Below, one piece after another: positions 1-7,482 of a stretch of 64,000 bases of DNA. Under the pieces are notes generated by a model. That model saw nothing but the letters and a program-made list of their open reading frames with translations. It ran no database searches and was not told the origin of the DNA. This stretch comes from Candidatus Heimdallarchaeota archaeon (GTDB lineage Archaea > Asgardarchaeota > Heimdallarchaeia > Heimdallarchaeales > Heimdallarchaeaceae), in the NCBI GenBank assembly GCA_030603365.1, contig JAUVXV010000001.1, forward strand, positions 620,001 through 684,000, in the 5' to 3' direction. The position numbers and the translations under genes are program-made. Position 1 is the stretch's first letter, and each line of letters opens with the position of its first letter.

Positions 1-1
1 T

Positions 2-340
2 GGTGTAGTTAATAATTCGGACATGTTATCATTCCTAGAAGACAAAGGAATTCCACTATTAGAAGAAGGAGTTATCTATGGGTCAGTTGTAGAAGCTCTA
101 GAATTATGTCATATTCATAATTTCAGTTCTTGTTTTGCACTTCTTGCTGAATGTGATCCAAGTTCCGCAAGCTATTATGCAACAAAGCAAATACTTCAAC
201 AGCTGTCCAGTATCTTTGATATTGTCTTTGATGAAGATGAATTCAGTAAGGTAACTAATACAATTAAAGCTCGCATCGAAGAAAGTACTCGATACATAAG
301 AGAAGATATAATGGATAAAACACGAGAGAGTCATCTCTAA
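2..340 (+). CDS. PAC2-family protein, C-terminal part (5' end outside window)
   Basis: The reading frame is open to the left edge, so this is the end of a longer gene. The visible 113 residues look like the C-terminal third of archaeal PAC2 proteins (proteasome-assembly-chaperone-like, DUF75): a 'gi.ll..GvIyGs' strand-turn, a 'CFALLAECDP' segment, and a helical tail with alternating acidic and basic residues. PAC2 relatives are soluble and bind proteasome alpha subunits in eukaryotes; the archaeal role is less certain. The ATG at 23 is internal to the domain and is probably not the true start. The family call rests on motif resemblance only. Confidence 0.6.
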   Translation, partial: GVVNNSDMLSFLEDKGIPLLEEGVIYGSVVEALELCHIHNFSSCFALLAECDPSSASYYATKQILQQLSSIFDIVFDEDEFSKVTNTIKARIEESTRYIREDIMDKTRESHL

Positions 341-435
341 GTTCCGACAAAAATCTTTTTTCTTTTAAATTCTCATTTTCGATGAAAAGACGCTTTTTAT
401 CGCATTTTAAGGCCTCCGTTACAGCATGAAAAAAG

Positions 436-444
436 TTTAAATAG
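436..444 (+). promoter_or_regulatory. TATA box of the structured RNA
   Basis: An A-rich stretch (BRE-like) is followed by TTTAAATAG. The expected archaeal start site about 26 nt from its centre is near 466, just before the first G-rich element of the RNA. Confidence 0.6.
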
Positions 445-465
445 GTTGGTGGACAAAAATATATA

Positions 466-802
466 GGTCAAGGGTTAGGCTAGATTAGGGCTTAATGGTA
501 ATCTAAAAGGGAACTGCAAACTGAACAGGAAGCGAAATCCGATGTTTCAGCCCTCCCAAGGGTAATCTCGGGAACTATGGTTGAACCCCTTTTTAGATGG
601 TTTGAACCCCCATTGGGCTTAGTTAAGACCTCCTAAGCCTGAAATCCCCCAGAACCAGACTCGTGTTTGGTTTAACAGACATCTTCTGTCTGCCAGAATT
701 TCAGTGGCTTGTGGGCTACTGGAATGGAACCCCCAACCAAACCCTCGAAACATCGAGCTAGAATCTCCTTCCTGTTCAGGCAGAAATCCCTCAGGGGTTT
801 TT
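466..802 (+). ncRNA. Unidentified structured RNA of about 335 nt; its 3' end is the source of the dispersed repeat
   Basis: No convincing ORF covers this stretch, but it folds well by eye. A local 5' hairpin pairs 481-487 with 499-505. Two long-range helices close the molecule: 521-532 with 768-779 (12 perfect pairs) and 540-548 with 747-755 (9 perfect pairs), extended by 559-563/741-745 and 578-583/734-739. Inside are hairpins 615-621/634-640, 653-660/665-672 and 676-681/687-692, and a 641-645/698-702 closing stem. It starts about 26 nt after a TATA box and ends in a CCCTCAGGGG plus T-run. The long closing helix recalls archaeal SRP RNA, but no SRP54-binding GGAA/AGCA element is present, and RNase P conserved regions are also absent. 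Expression and boundaries are inferred. Confidence 0.65.
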
Positions 803-810
803 CTTCTTTT
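750..810 (+). repeat. Dispersed 3'-element repeat, copy 1 (within the structured RNA)
   Basis: Core begins gagctagaatctccttcct, followed by gttcaggcagaaatccctc, a GGGG and a T/C-rich tail. Here it is the 3' arm of the RNA's closing helix. The 19-nt start of the core is identical in all seven copies of the window. Confidence 0.9.
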
Positions 811-928
811 ATTTTTGTTTATACAAAAAAAAATGATATTTTTCTTCCTTTGAGAGAATTTGGTAAAATCTAACTTGTTTTTATAAAAAGAAAATGAGTT
901 GGGACAATAAAACTCTTAACTAATTTCT

Positions 929-2530
929 TTATTTTTTGTATCTCGTCTTAACAAGCGTAACTGTCCCAAGAAAAGACAATAGAACAATAAACAGACCAAA
1001 ATAAGATTCTTCAGTTTGTTCAGTTGTTGGTTTACTAGTTGCTTGGCAATCATAGTTGTAGATAAATGGATAAGGATCAGTCATGTTATAATTTCCATCT
1101 ATGACGTATTCTCCTTCTCCTTCAAAATCTGTCCAGAAGTTGCCTTGATCAGAATCATAGTCATACCACCTGTTGTTGTAATTACGATCATAAGCTTGAG
1201 AATAACCGTATTCTGTACCAGCTAAATTATTGCAGATAAAATAATTACCATAGACTTTATTCCAATTAGATTCAAAATCAGTTATACATACTCCATATTC
1301 TCTGTTTTCTTGGAAAGTGTTAGCTATAATCTCATTATTACTCGAATCTTCAAGTTTTATTCCATATCTGTTCTCGTTACAAGTATTGTTAAATATGAAA
1401 AAAGAACTTGAAACATACAAATTAATGCCATTAGTATTGTTATTACAAGTGTTATTGATTATCTGATTGTCTTCTCTATCAGGACGATCATGACTAACGA
1501 CATACATCCCATTATTCAAGTTATCATTACACTCATTATCTTGTATTAAACATGAACCGCTACGGCTAAAACGCATCCCATTCTCAATGTTTCTATTACA
1601 ATTATTCTGTTCAATAATTGAGAAATAATTTTCACTTAACCACATTCCATATGTACCATCAGAGCAGTTATTATAACCAATGTATAGATTGTTGCTATTA
1701 GCAGTAGATATTCCTACATAATTAAGTCTGAGGTCATTTCTATACATAGAAACATTGTAAAGTCCGTAAAAATAGAAACCATCATCTGCAAACTGAACAG
1801 TGTTCTCAATGAGAATAGAGTCTGCAATTGCATACAAATTAATTCCATATCGAGAGTTTGTACATAAATTATCATAGAGAGTAAGCTGTTTAGAATATGC
1901 AAAATTCATCCCATCAATGAGATTATACAAACACATGTTTTCAGTAATAGTAAATCGATCTAGAGCCCCCCCCATTATCCCACATTTATTATCATAACAA
2001 AGATTGTTGCTGATTACACTGTCATTGGAAATAAACACACCTATTCCACCCTGATTATAAGCGCATGTATTTTCACTAATGTTTAAATTTGAACAGAAAT
2101 AAGTATAGATCCCCCACACCTCAGTATTAATACAATGATTATTATTAATATCTAATATTTGACCGGTATTATTAACAAGATAGATTCCAACGAATGTAGC
2201 AGTTATAACACAGTTCTGAATTGCAAAATTCTTAGTTGTATCTCTTATTATTATTCCTGCATCTGAGGTAGTATCAATTTCAAGATTTTGTATTAAGAAT
2301 GGATTTGTTTCAGAACCATTCCCTGGAAAGCCATAAGATAGAAAATCATCATCTGAATCTATTAGTATTGGAGAGCTTGCGATTTTAATTGAATAATCTC
2401 GTGTTTCTGATAATTCAAATAAGAGAAGATTCTTTCCCTCGAATAAATTTGTCTCATTACTCTTATGCTCTCCAGAAGTGCTGACTATCATAAATATGAT
2501 GAAAAACAAATAGATGGTTCTAGATCTCAT
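929..2530 (-). CDS. Secreted NosD-like parallel beta-helix protein
   Basis: The 533-residue protein starts with a signal peptide (about residues 1-20). A long parallel beta-helix follows, built of short repeats of the form 'I..N.C..N..GI', typical of the NosD/periplasmic copper-binding and carbohydrate-binding right-handed helix families. About 80 residues near the end (GTEYGYSQAYD, NNRWYDYDSDQGNFW, TDPYPF) are conserved in its paralogs. A C-terminal membrane helix and basic tail (FGLFIVLLSFLG ... KTRYKK) anchor it outside the cell. It is the second gene of a reverse two-gene operon behind the gene ending at 2550. Its first ~90 and last ~200 residues closely match the 12368-14002 protein while the middle differs. 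The ligand is unknown; adhesion or glycan binding is inferred. Confidence 0.8.
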   Translation of the reverse strand: MRSRTIYLFFIIFMIVSTSGEHKSNETNLFEGKNLLLFELSETRDYSIKIASSPILIDSDDDFLSYGFPGNGSETNPFLIQNLEIDTTSDAGIIIRDTTKNFAIQNCVITATFVGIYLVNNTGQILDINNNHCINTEVWGIYTYFCSNLNISENTCAYNQGGIGVFISNDSVISNNLCYDNKCGIMGGALDRFTITENMCLYNLIDGMNFAYSKQLTLYDNLCTNSRYGINLYAIADSILIENTVQFADDGFYFYGLYNVSMYRNDLRLNYVGISTANSNNLYIGYNNCSDGTYGMWLSENYFSIIEQNNCNRNIENGMRFSRSGSCLIQDNECNDNLNNGMYVVSHDRPDREDNQIINNTCNNNTNGINLYVSSSFFIFNNTCNENRYGIKLEDSSNNEIIANTFQENREYGVCITDFESNWNKVYGNYFICNNLAGTEYGYSQAYDRNYNNRWYDYDSDQGNFWTDFEGEGEYVIDGNYNMTDPYPFIYNYDCQATSKPTTEQTEESYFGLFIVLLSFLGTVTLVKTRYKK

Positions 2531-2549
2531 TTATTTTACCTTCTAATGA

Positions 2550-3347
2550 TTAATTTTTCTTCTTTCTAAATTTCTTGGTAAGACTAGTAATTGGTATAAC
2601 AAGTATAATAAAAATTGACATGTCTGACTGAATTATGGTTGTTGTAGGAGTTGTTGAGGGAGTTGTTGTAGATGTTGGTGTAGGAGTTGGAGTTGATACA
2701 TCATAAATTTCCGTTCTATTGGTAAATTCAAAATGATAAGTGATATTGGTGTTAGTAACATCGATAAACATTCTATATGTAACTACAGGAACAGGGACTG
2801 AGCTACAATTAGTGAAATCAAACCAAAGGGTGTATTCTCCTAAAGGGAGAGTCTTTTTTCCTTCAGGATAATTTAAAATTAACATTTCAAATGGAAAAGA
2901 TTTCTTATGTACTCCCGGAGTAATAATGAGAGATCCCGCAGGCCATTCATAAATAAAAACTAACTCAAGTTCGATACTTTTATTTTCAAGATTAGTTTCT
3001 AGATGAGGGAATGGAATTGGAGAACAACCATATGTACCAGTGATGTCATGTGAGGTGGGATTTTCATATTCAAGATACACATAGGTTCCAAATATTGTAA
3101 AATTGTATGAATCTTCTTCATGAAAACCTACTGAAGGAGGAAAATCGGCATCCATAATTCTCACAATTAGATATTCCTCTTCTGAAAGAACTGGAGGAAT
3201 TGCTGTACAAAATACCAAACCTAAGAGAAGTGGAATAATAATCCCCAATACCAATTTTTGATTCATTTTTATGTTTATTTTGGTTAGTAGATTTTTAGAA
3301 ATTTTCTTACTTAAAACCTCTTCAACCGTTTTCTTCTTGGGAATCAT
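2550..3347 (-). CDS. Secreted membrane-anchored surface protein of the cassette family
   Basis: The 265-residue protein has an N-terminal hydrophobic segment (about residues 30-52), a beta-rich extracellular domain with several N-x-S/T sites, a Thr/Pro/Ser stalk (about residues 218-240) and a C-terminal membrane helix with a basic end. The domain ('YLIVRIMDADFPPS', 'PLGEYTLWFDF', 'VTNTNITYHFE') is a distant relative of the proteins at 3560, 6686 and 7483. No known enzyme motif is visible. It is the first gene of a reverse operon with the downstream NosD-like gene. The MIPKKK N-terminus and the promoter are shared with the 15529-16797 gene, which heads the other reverse operon. Confidence 0.7.
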   Translation of the reverse strand: MIPKKKTVEEVLSKKISKNLLTKINIKMNQKLVLGIIIPLLLGLVFCTAIPPVLSEEEYLIVRIMDADFPPSVGFHEEDSYNFTIFGTYVYLEYENPTSHDITGTYGCSPIPFPHLETNLENKSIELELVFIYEWPAGSLIITPGVHKKSFPFEMLILNYPEGKKTLPLGEYTLWFDFTNCSSVPVPVVTYRMFIDVTNTNITYHFEFTNRTEIYDVSTPTPTPTSTTTPSTTPTTTIIQSDMSIFIILVIPITSLTKKFRKKKN

Positions 3348-3410
3348 TCTACAAACCTAAATTCTGTGTTATAGACAAACTGTTTGTTGTAATTCAACTT
3401 ACCCACATTA

Positions 3411-3447
3411 TTTATATAAAGTACGATAAGAGTATTTCAATACAATT
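3411..3447 (-). promoter_or_regulatory. Promoter with palindromic operator for the reverse operon 3347-929
   Basis: On the minus strand, TTTATATAAA (3411-3420) is a good TATA box about 65 nt upstream of the ATG at 3347. Just upstream lies the inverted repeat gtatt-tc-aatac (3432-3443). The surrounding 19 bp (3429-3447) recur exactly at 16879-16897 in front of the other reverse operon. Confidence 0.6.
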
Positions 3448-3460
3448 CATTAGATAAATT

Positions 3461-3519
3461 TCGAGCTAGAATCTCCTTCCTGTTCAGGCAGAAATCCCTC
3501 AGGGATTTTTTCTTCTTTT
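3461..3519 (+). repeat. Dispersed 3'-element repeat, copy 2
   Basis: It matches copy 1 through the core and differs at the end (AGGGATTTTTT). It lies behind the promoter of a reverse-strand operon, so it does not sit at the 3' end of any + strand gene. A pure terminator role is therefore unlikely for this copy. Confidence 0.9.
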
Positions 3520-3530
3520 CTAAGAAACTA

Positions 3531-3538
3531 ATATAAAT
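3531..3538 (+). promoter_or_regulatory. TATA box of the 3560 surface-protein gene
   Basis: ATATAAAT lies about 26 nt upstream of the ATG at 3560, which predicts a leaderless transcript. It begins about 12 bp after repeat copy 2. Confidence 0.6.
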
Positions 3539-3559
3539 GAAAAATACTTTGTATATTAG

Positions 3560-4228
3560 ATGAAAAGACTGTTCGCAAAAATTCTTTCTTCTTGGTTAGT
3601 TATCTCAGTTTTTGTTGCTTCTGTTCCAGCTTGCTCTCAAGCAGTCGATTCTGGTTATACTATCTATACACGTATAACGAATATTGATCTTCCTCCGAGT
3701 TTAATCTTCTATGGAAGCTATCCTAATCATACTTTCTTTGAGTTTTGGTATACTGCAGAAATAATCAATCCATCAGAGAAAAATCTATACATAATGACGC
3801 CTACAACTTGTCTAACTTTCATCAATGAAAATTTATCTTTCGAGAATGAATCTTACGATGGTTTTGTGTGGGGTGATCCTAAGCTATGTGGTCAATCTAT
3901 TACTAATCACACAATTGAACCTGGGATTTTGGAAGGACAACTGACATTTGAACTCTCTGTGAATGATACATTAAAGACTCTCCCCAATGGGAATTTCACC
4001 GTCTGGATTCAGTTTCATGATTATTTAGAGGAACACGAGTATATTTATTTCAAATCAACTATTGCAGTTAATGACTCGAATATCACAATAACACATGAAG
4101 GTGCAGATGTCATATTTACCTTTCCTTCAGTGTCTGCCCTCCCCAAAGAAATATCTATTTTTCTGACATTTTTAGTTATAGGACTTCCAATAATTTTTCT
4201 TGTAAGAAAACGATCACAAATGGTCTAG
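3560..4228 (+). CDS. Small secreted, C-terminally anchored surface protein (cassette family)
   Basis: The 222-residue protein has a signal peptide (about residues 1-28), an extracellular beta-rich domain of about 160 residues and a C-terminal membrane helix ending in KKRSQMV-like basic residues. It is closely related to the protein at 6686: both have 'YTIYTRIT.I.LPP', 'PNHT.FEF.YT.EIINP', 'TPTTCL', 'LCGQ', 'TLPNGN' and a final 'ADVIFTFPSV' strand. Two cysteines about 45 residues apart may form a disulfide. Only one gene fits between repeat copies 2 and 3. No known domain is recognised; a surface or adhesion role is inferred from secretion and anchoring. Confidence 0.75.
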   Translation: MKRLFAKILSSWLVISVFVASVPACSQAVDSGYTIYTRITNIDLPPSLIFYGSYPNHTFFEFWYTAEIINPSEKNLYIMTPTTCLTFINENLSFENESYDGFVWGDPKLCGQSITNHTIEPGILEGQLTFELSVNDTLKTLPNGNFTVWIQFHDYLEEHEYIYFKSTIAVNDSNITITHEGADVIFTFPSVSALPKEISIFLTFLVIGLPIIFLVRKRSQMV

Positions 4229-4251
4229 TTCTTTAGTCTAATTGAATTGAG

Positions 4252-4313
4252 ACATCGAGCTAGAATCTCCTTCCTGTTTAGGCAGAAATCCTTCAGGGTT
4301 TGTTCTTCCTTTC
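4252..4313 (+). repeat. Dispersed 3'-element repeat, copy 3
   Basis: It lies 24 bp after the stop of the 3560 gene. It shares the extra upstream 'acatc' with copies 1 and 5, and has small changes (TTTAGG, CCTTCAGGG, TTTGTTC). Confidence 0.9.
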
Positions 4314-4378
4314 CTTATGCTTTCAAACAATATTACAGAAAGCTTTTATTTCTTCAAAAATAGTTGACCTTGATATCT

Positions 4379-4975
4379 ATGAGCAAAGATAGTATTTCTC
4401 TAAATATGCTTACCTTAGCTAGTGATCCATTAAGAATATCAATCTGGTTTGAAATCCAAAGAAAAGCTGGAATTACTGCAAAAGAAATAATTCAAAAACT
4501 TAAACTTGAAGGTACTAATATCTACTATCATCTTAATAAACTTGAAAGAAGTAGATTGATTGTATCAGAATCTAAACCCGTTCCAAAATCAAATTTGTTA
4601 GAGAAATATTATAGCATAAATGTGGCTTTTTTTGCACCCGAGGAATGGAAAGCAAGATTTGACATAGGTAAATCAACAAAACATTTGAAGGATATGATTC
4701 TATACAATTTGTATTTCAACATGTTTTTGATTAACAAACAGATTATTGACGTTCAAGAACAAACTAATGAACAGATTCAGAAGAATATTGAACAATATGG
4801 TAAATTTGTCTCTAAATTTATTTTTCTGCAAAAGGATGACTTACCAAAAGTGAGCGCGAAAATAGATGAGTTCTTTGAATTTTTAAACCAAATCAAAAGA
4901 GACGCTGATAGGGATCCAATAACCGATATCAGTGATGCAACAGATACAATTCTTATCAACCTCCTCCCACTCTAA
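4379..4975 (+). CDS. Winged-helix transcriptional regulator (ArsR-like)
   Basis: About 198 residues. Residues 10-75 form an ArsR/HTH_20-like winged helix: 'LASDPLRISIWFEI' first helix, 'ITAKEIIQKLKLEG' and 'NIYYHLNKLERSRLI' recognition helix, then a wing ending 'EKYYSIN'. The remainder is helical and probably mediates dimerisation or ligand sensing. The TTG at 4364 would add five residues; the ATG at 4379 is preferred because the domain begins there. It is the first gene of the cassette between copies 3 and 4, followed by two membrane proteins on the same strand. It is a candidate local regulator of the island. Confidence 0.75.
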   Translation: MSKDSISLNMLTLASDPLRISIWFEIQRKAGITAKEIIQKLKLEGTNIYYHLNKLERSRLIVSESKPVPKSNLLEKYYSINVAFFAPEEWKARFDIGKSTKHLKDMILYNLYFNMFLINKQIIDVQEQTNEQIQKNIEQYGKFVSKFIFLQKDDLPKVSAKIDEFFEFLNQIKRDADRDPITDISDATDTILINLLPL

Positions 4976-5072
4976 TCTCTATTTAAGAAAATACATTCCA
5001 ATATATTTGAGCGCTACAACAAATTTAAATAAGCTTAATTGTTCTTAAATATGTGTTTGTGTGGTTTTAAGG

Positions 5073-5840
5073 ATGAATAATTCCAAGAATGATCACAAGA
5101 AGTATCACCAAAGTCTGATGAGGAAACAAAAGAAGTTATACCCAAATCCAGGTGAAGTTCTTTTTGAATCAGAAACCAAAGCCAGAATAGGTAAGAAACC
5201 TTTCCGAAAAACACTCAAAATTTCTTCCAAAAATAAGATACTTTTACAGGTATGTTCTTCTATTTTATTTTTCACTCTTTTTTATGTTTATGTCACCACT
5301 CACCACTCATCCAATGCATTATTATTTTTGATTGCTTTCACCCTGCTCTATGTTTTTACTTCTACAATTCTATTCGGTTCTTTAATCAAATTTCTATCTG
5401 GTGAGCATTACTCTTTTGGAGTAATTTTTTCTGAATTCTTCTTTGTTATAGGTATTATGATTGGAACATTTAGTGCCTTGTACCTACCCATATTGCTCAT
5501 TCTTTTTGCATCTGAAAAAAGTGGTGAGTGGTTAAGATATGCTCTAACTACAGCTCTCGTAGTTGCACCCCTCTCGTATATATTTAGCGTCAGTTATGAA
5601 TTTCTTAGAAAAGAAGGATACAAAATAAGAGAAATTTTCCTGTATTTTCGAATTAAGAAGCTCAGAAGAGAGGAACTAAAGAAAGAAACACAAAAGGTAG
5701 ATATTTTTTATGAAAAGATAGGCAATATATCAGAGAACTATAAAGAAAGAATCAGTAGAACATTAACAAGAGAAGACATCATTGAGCAAAACAAAGACAC
5801 TCGAACTACTAATTCTATAAAAGAAACAAATATACAATAG
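5073..5840 (+). CDS. Four-helix membrane protein with basic cytosolic tails
   Basis: About 255 residues. A Lys-rich N-terminal tail of about 55 residues is followed by about four membrane helices between residues 60 and 185 and a charged C-terminal tail of about 70 residues with a probable helix (KKETQKVDIFYEKIG). The tail pattern 'K.E.QK.D.FY..' resembles 'RKLQKQTDQIDRFYTDMEKV' in the next gene, so the two are distantly related. The GTG at 5061 is possible, but the ATG at 5073 follows an AAGGA. The stop is 10 bp from the ATG of the next gene, which suggests co-transcription. No function is recognised. Confidence 0.65.
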   Translation: MNNSKNDHKKYHQSLMRKQKKLYPNPGEVLFESETKARIGKKPFRKTLKISSKNKILLQVCSSILFFTLFYVYVTTHHSSNALLFLIAFTLLYVFTSTILFGSLIKFLSGEHYSFGVIFSEFFFVIGIMIGTFSALYLPILLILFASEKSGEWLRYALTTALVVAPLSYIFSVSYEFLRKEGYKIREIFLYFRIKKLRREELKKETQKVDIFYEKIGNISENYKERISRTLTREDIIEQNKDTRTTNSIKETNIQ

Positions 5841-5850
5841 GTTGAAATTA

Positions 5851-6591
5851 ATGCAAGAATCAGTACTTAGCAAGACTAAAAGATTTTTCAGGAAAAATGA
5901 TATCTTCTTCAAAGTCTCTCTTTTTTTATTTCTAGCCGCGGGTACAGCATATGCATTTATTTTTGGAAACGCTCTACTTAAAATTGTAGCATCTCTATCT
6001 CTCGGAACTATGATTGCTTCATTTATCTCAAATTATGTTTTCAATTATCTTTATGGAGACGCATTCAAGCTTACACATGCAATAAATGAGATACTTTACT
6101 TGTTCCTAGGAATTCCAATAATGATCATAGCAATAGGTTACTTGCCGCTCAGTGTTTATATTCTCTTTTTTTCAACTGAAAATAATGAATGGATTGTCCC
6201 AATCTTAATTGGTATAATGGTAACAATGCAAATATCCTCTTTCATTTACATAATAAAAAGAAGGAGTAAAGAGAAAAGGAAAAATATCTTCCAGTTTATC
6301 AAATATATGTTCGACTTTAAAACAAGAGCAGAAGAGCAAAGAAAATTGCAAAAACAAACAGATCAAATAGACCGTTTCTACACAGACATGGAGAAAGTAA
6401 GGGATAGAGTAGATACCACAATGGAACGCAGTACCATAGATTTTGATGAGTTTGATTGGAAGAAAGTAAGAGGGATTAATCGAGAAGATAAAACAGAGGT
6501 AATCTGCTGGAATTGTAAAGAGACTAATAATACTAGTAATCTTGTATGTTCGAGCTGTGGAGTGGCTCTAAAGGAAAAATTATCGAGCTAG
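5851..6591 (+). CDS. Membrane protein with C-terminal zinc ribbon; stop codon lies in the repeat
   Basis: About 246 residues. Four membrane helices (about residues 20-135) precede a charged coiled segment ('RKLQKQTDQIDRFY') and a C-terminal zinc ribbon, CWNC-x10-CSSC. It is a close paralog of the protein at 17703, with long identical runs such as 'LAAGTAYAFIFGNALLKI'. The last residues differ: this copy ends KEKLSS, and its final codons TCG AGC TAG are the first bases of repeat copy 4. The repeat therefore supplies the stop codon. The TTG at 5842 is an alternative start. No function is recognised; it may be a membrane partner of the upstream regulator. Confidence 0.75.
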   Translation: MQESVLSKTKRFFRKNDIFFKVSLFLFLAAGTAYAFIFGNALLKIVASLSLGTMIASFISNYVFNYLYGDAFKLTHAINEILYLFLGIPIMIIAIGYLPLSVYILFFSTENNEWIVPILIGIMVTMQISSFIYIIKRRSKEKRKNIFQFIKYMFDFKTRAEEQRKLQKQTDQIDRFYTDMEKVRDRVDTTMERSTIDFDEFDWKKVRGINREDKTEVICWNCKETNNTSNLVCSSCGVALKEKLSS

Positions 6592-6640
6592 AATCTCCTT
6601 CCTGTTCAGGCAGAAATCCCTCAGGGGTTTTACTTCTTTC
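6582..6640 (+). repeat. Dispersed 3'-element repeat, copy 4 (overlaps a gene end)
   Basis: The tcgagctag at its left edge contains the stop codon of the preceding membrane-protein gene. The rest is identical to copy 1 until the T-run (TTTTACTTC). Confidence 0.9.
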
Positions 6641-6655
6641 TTTGGAATTAATAAA

Positions 6656-6664
6656 CTATTTAAG
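6656..6664 (+). promoter_or_regulatory. TATA box of the 6686 gene
   Basis: CTATTTAAG is centred 26 nt upstream of the ATG at 6686. It supports that start over the GTG at 6674 and predicts a leaderless mRNA. Confidence 0.6.
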
Positions 6665-6685
6665 GTCAGAATAGTGAGTATATTG

Positions 6686-7348
6686 ATGAAGAGATTTCAC
6701 AAGAATTTAATTTCCTTCTGTTTTGTTTCCCCTTTGATACTTACTTACATTGTTTCATTTACTCAGGCTTCAACTTCTGGTTATACAATTTATACACGAA
6801 TAACTGATATAACTCTCCCTCCAGAGATAGTTGAGAAAACTTTCTTCCCTAATCATACAGCGTTTGAATTTGATTATACTGGAGAAATCATAAATCCCAC
6901 GGGGATTGATTTGTTTATCTGGACACCAACTACTTGCTTAGTTCATAATACTGGAAATATAACTTTTGAAAATGAACAAAATGATGGTCACATTCTCGGG
7001 GGAGAAACCCTCTGTGGACAGGCATTCACTCAACATAAGATACCTCCTGGAATTTCTGAAGGAACATTACCCCTTTACATTTCTATAAATGGTACAGTTG
7101 AGACTCTCCCAAATGGAAATTACTCTGTATGGATTGTCATACCTGATTGTGAAGATCAACATGATTATGTTCATTATCCGTCAATTATCTCAGTTTCAAA
7201 TTCTAATATTGTAACTACTCATACTGGAGCAAATATGACTTTCACTTTCCCATCTGTACCCTCATTCCCTCCCCTTCCAGTTTATTCCTTATTTGTTTTC
7301 TTTATTTTGTTGACTATTATACATTACATTAGAAAAAGAAAAATATGA
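6686..7348 (+). CDS. Small secreted, C-terminally anchored surface protein (cassette family)
   Basis: About 220 residues. Signal peptide, about 165-residue extracellular domain, then a hydrophobic C-terminal helix and IRKRKI tail. It is the closest relative of the 3560 protein: 'SGYTIYTRITDITLPPEIV', 'EIINP', 'TPTTCLV', 'LCGQAF', 'TLPNGNYSVWI', 'MTFTFPSVP'. The two conserved cysteines and several Asn glycosylation sequons are kept. It is the sole gene between repeat copies 4 and 5. The ATG at 6686 is preferred because the TATA box lies 26 nt upstream. Function unknown. Confidence 0.75.
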   Translation: MKRFHKNLISFCFVSPLILTYIVSFTQASTSGYTIYTRITDITLPPEIVEKTFFPNHTAFEFDYTGEIINPTGIDLFIWTPTTCLVHNTGNITFENEQNDGHILGGETLCGQAFTQHKIPPGISEGTLPLYISINGTVETLPNGNYSVWIVIPDCEDQHDYVHYPSIISVSNSNIVTTHTGANMTFTFPSVPSFPPLPVYSLFVFFILLTIIHYIRKRKI

Positions 7349-7377
7349 TTTATGATCAAATGCTGTAATTTTCTTCA

Positions 7378-7439
7378 ACATCGAGCTAGAATCTCCTTCC
7401 TGTTCAGGCAGAAATCCTTCAGGGGTTTTTCTTCTTTTC
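7378..7439 (+). repeat. Dispersed 3'-element repeat, copy 5
   Basis: It begins 30 bp after the stop of the 6686 gene and includes the upstream 'acatc' shared with copies 1 and 3. It differs from copy 1 by one base in the CCCTCAGGGG segment (CCTTCAGGGG). Confidence 0.9.
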
Positions 7440-7450
7440 TTTGCCTATGT

Positions 7451-7459
7451 TTTAAATAC
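7451..7459 (+). promoter_or_regulatory. TATA box of the 7483 gene
   Basis: TTTAAATAC is centred 28 nt before the ATG at 7483. This is the same repeat-TATA-ATG spacing as in the cassettes starting at 3519 and 6640. Confidence 0.6.
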
Positions 7460-7482
7460 CTGTTTGTCAAAATTGTATACTG

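Noticed and set aside
341-465. Gene between the PAC2-like gene and the RNA
   Set aside because: Only AT-rich intergenic DNA with a T-rich stretch after the stop codon; no frame of useful length.
466-802. SRP RNA
   Set aside because: The 5' hairpin region and long closing helix resemble archaeal SRP RNA, but there is no GGAA...AGCA helix-8 motif and the inner part forms several separate hairpins.
466-802. RNase P RNA
   Set aside because: No GAGGAAAGUC-type conserved region or ACAGAA...GGCUUA element could be found; AGGAAGCGAAAUCC and GCAGAAAUCC are only loose matches.
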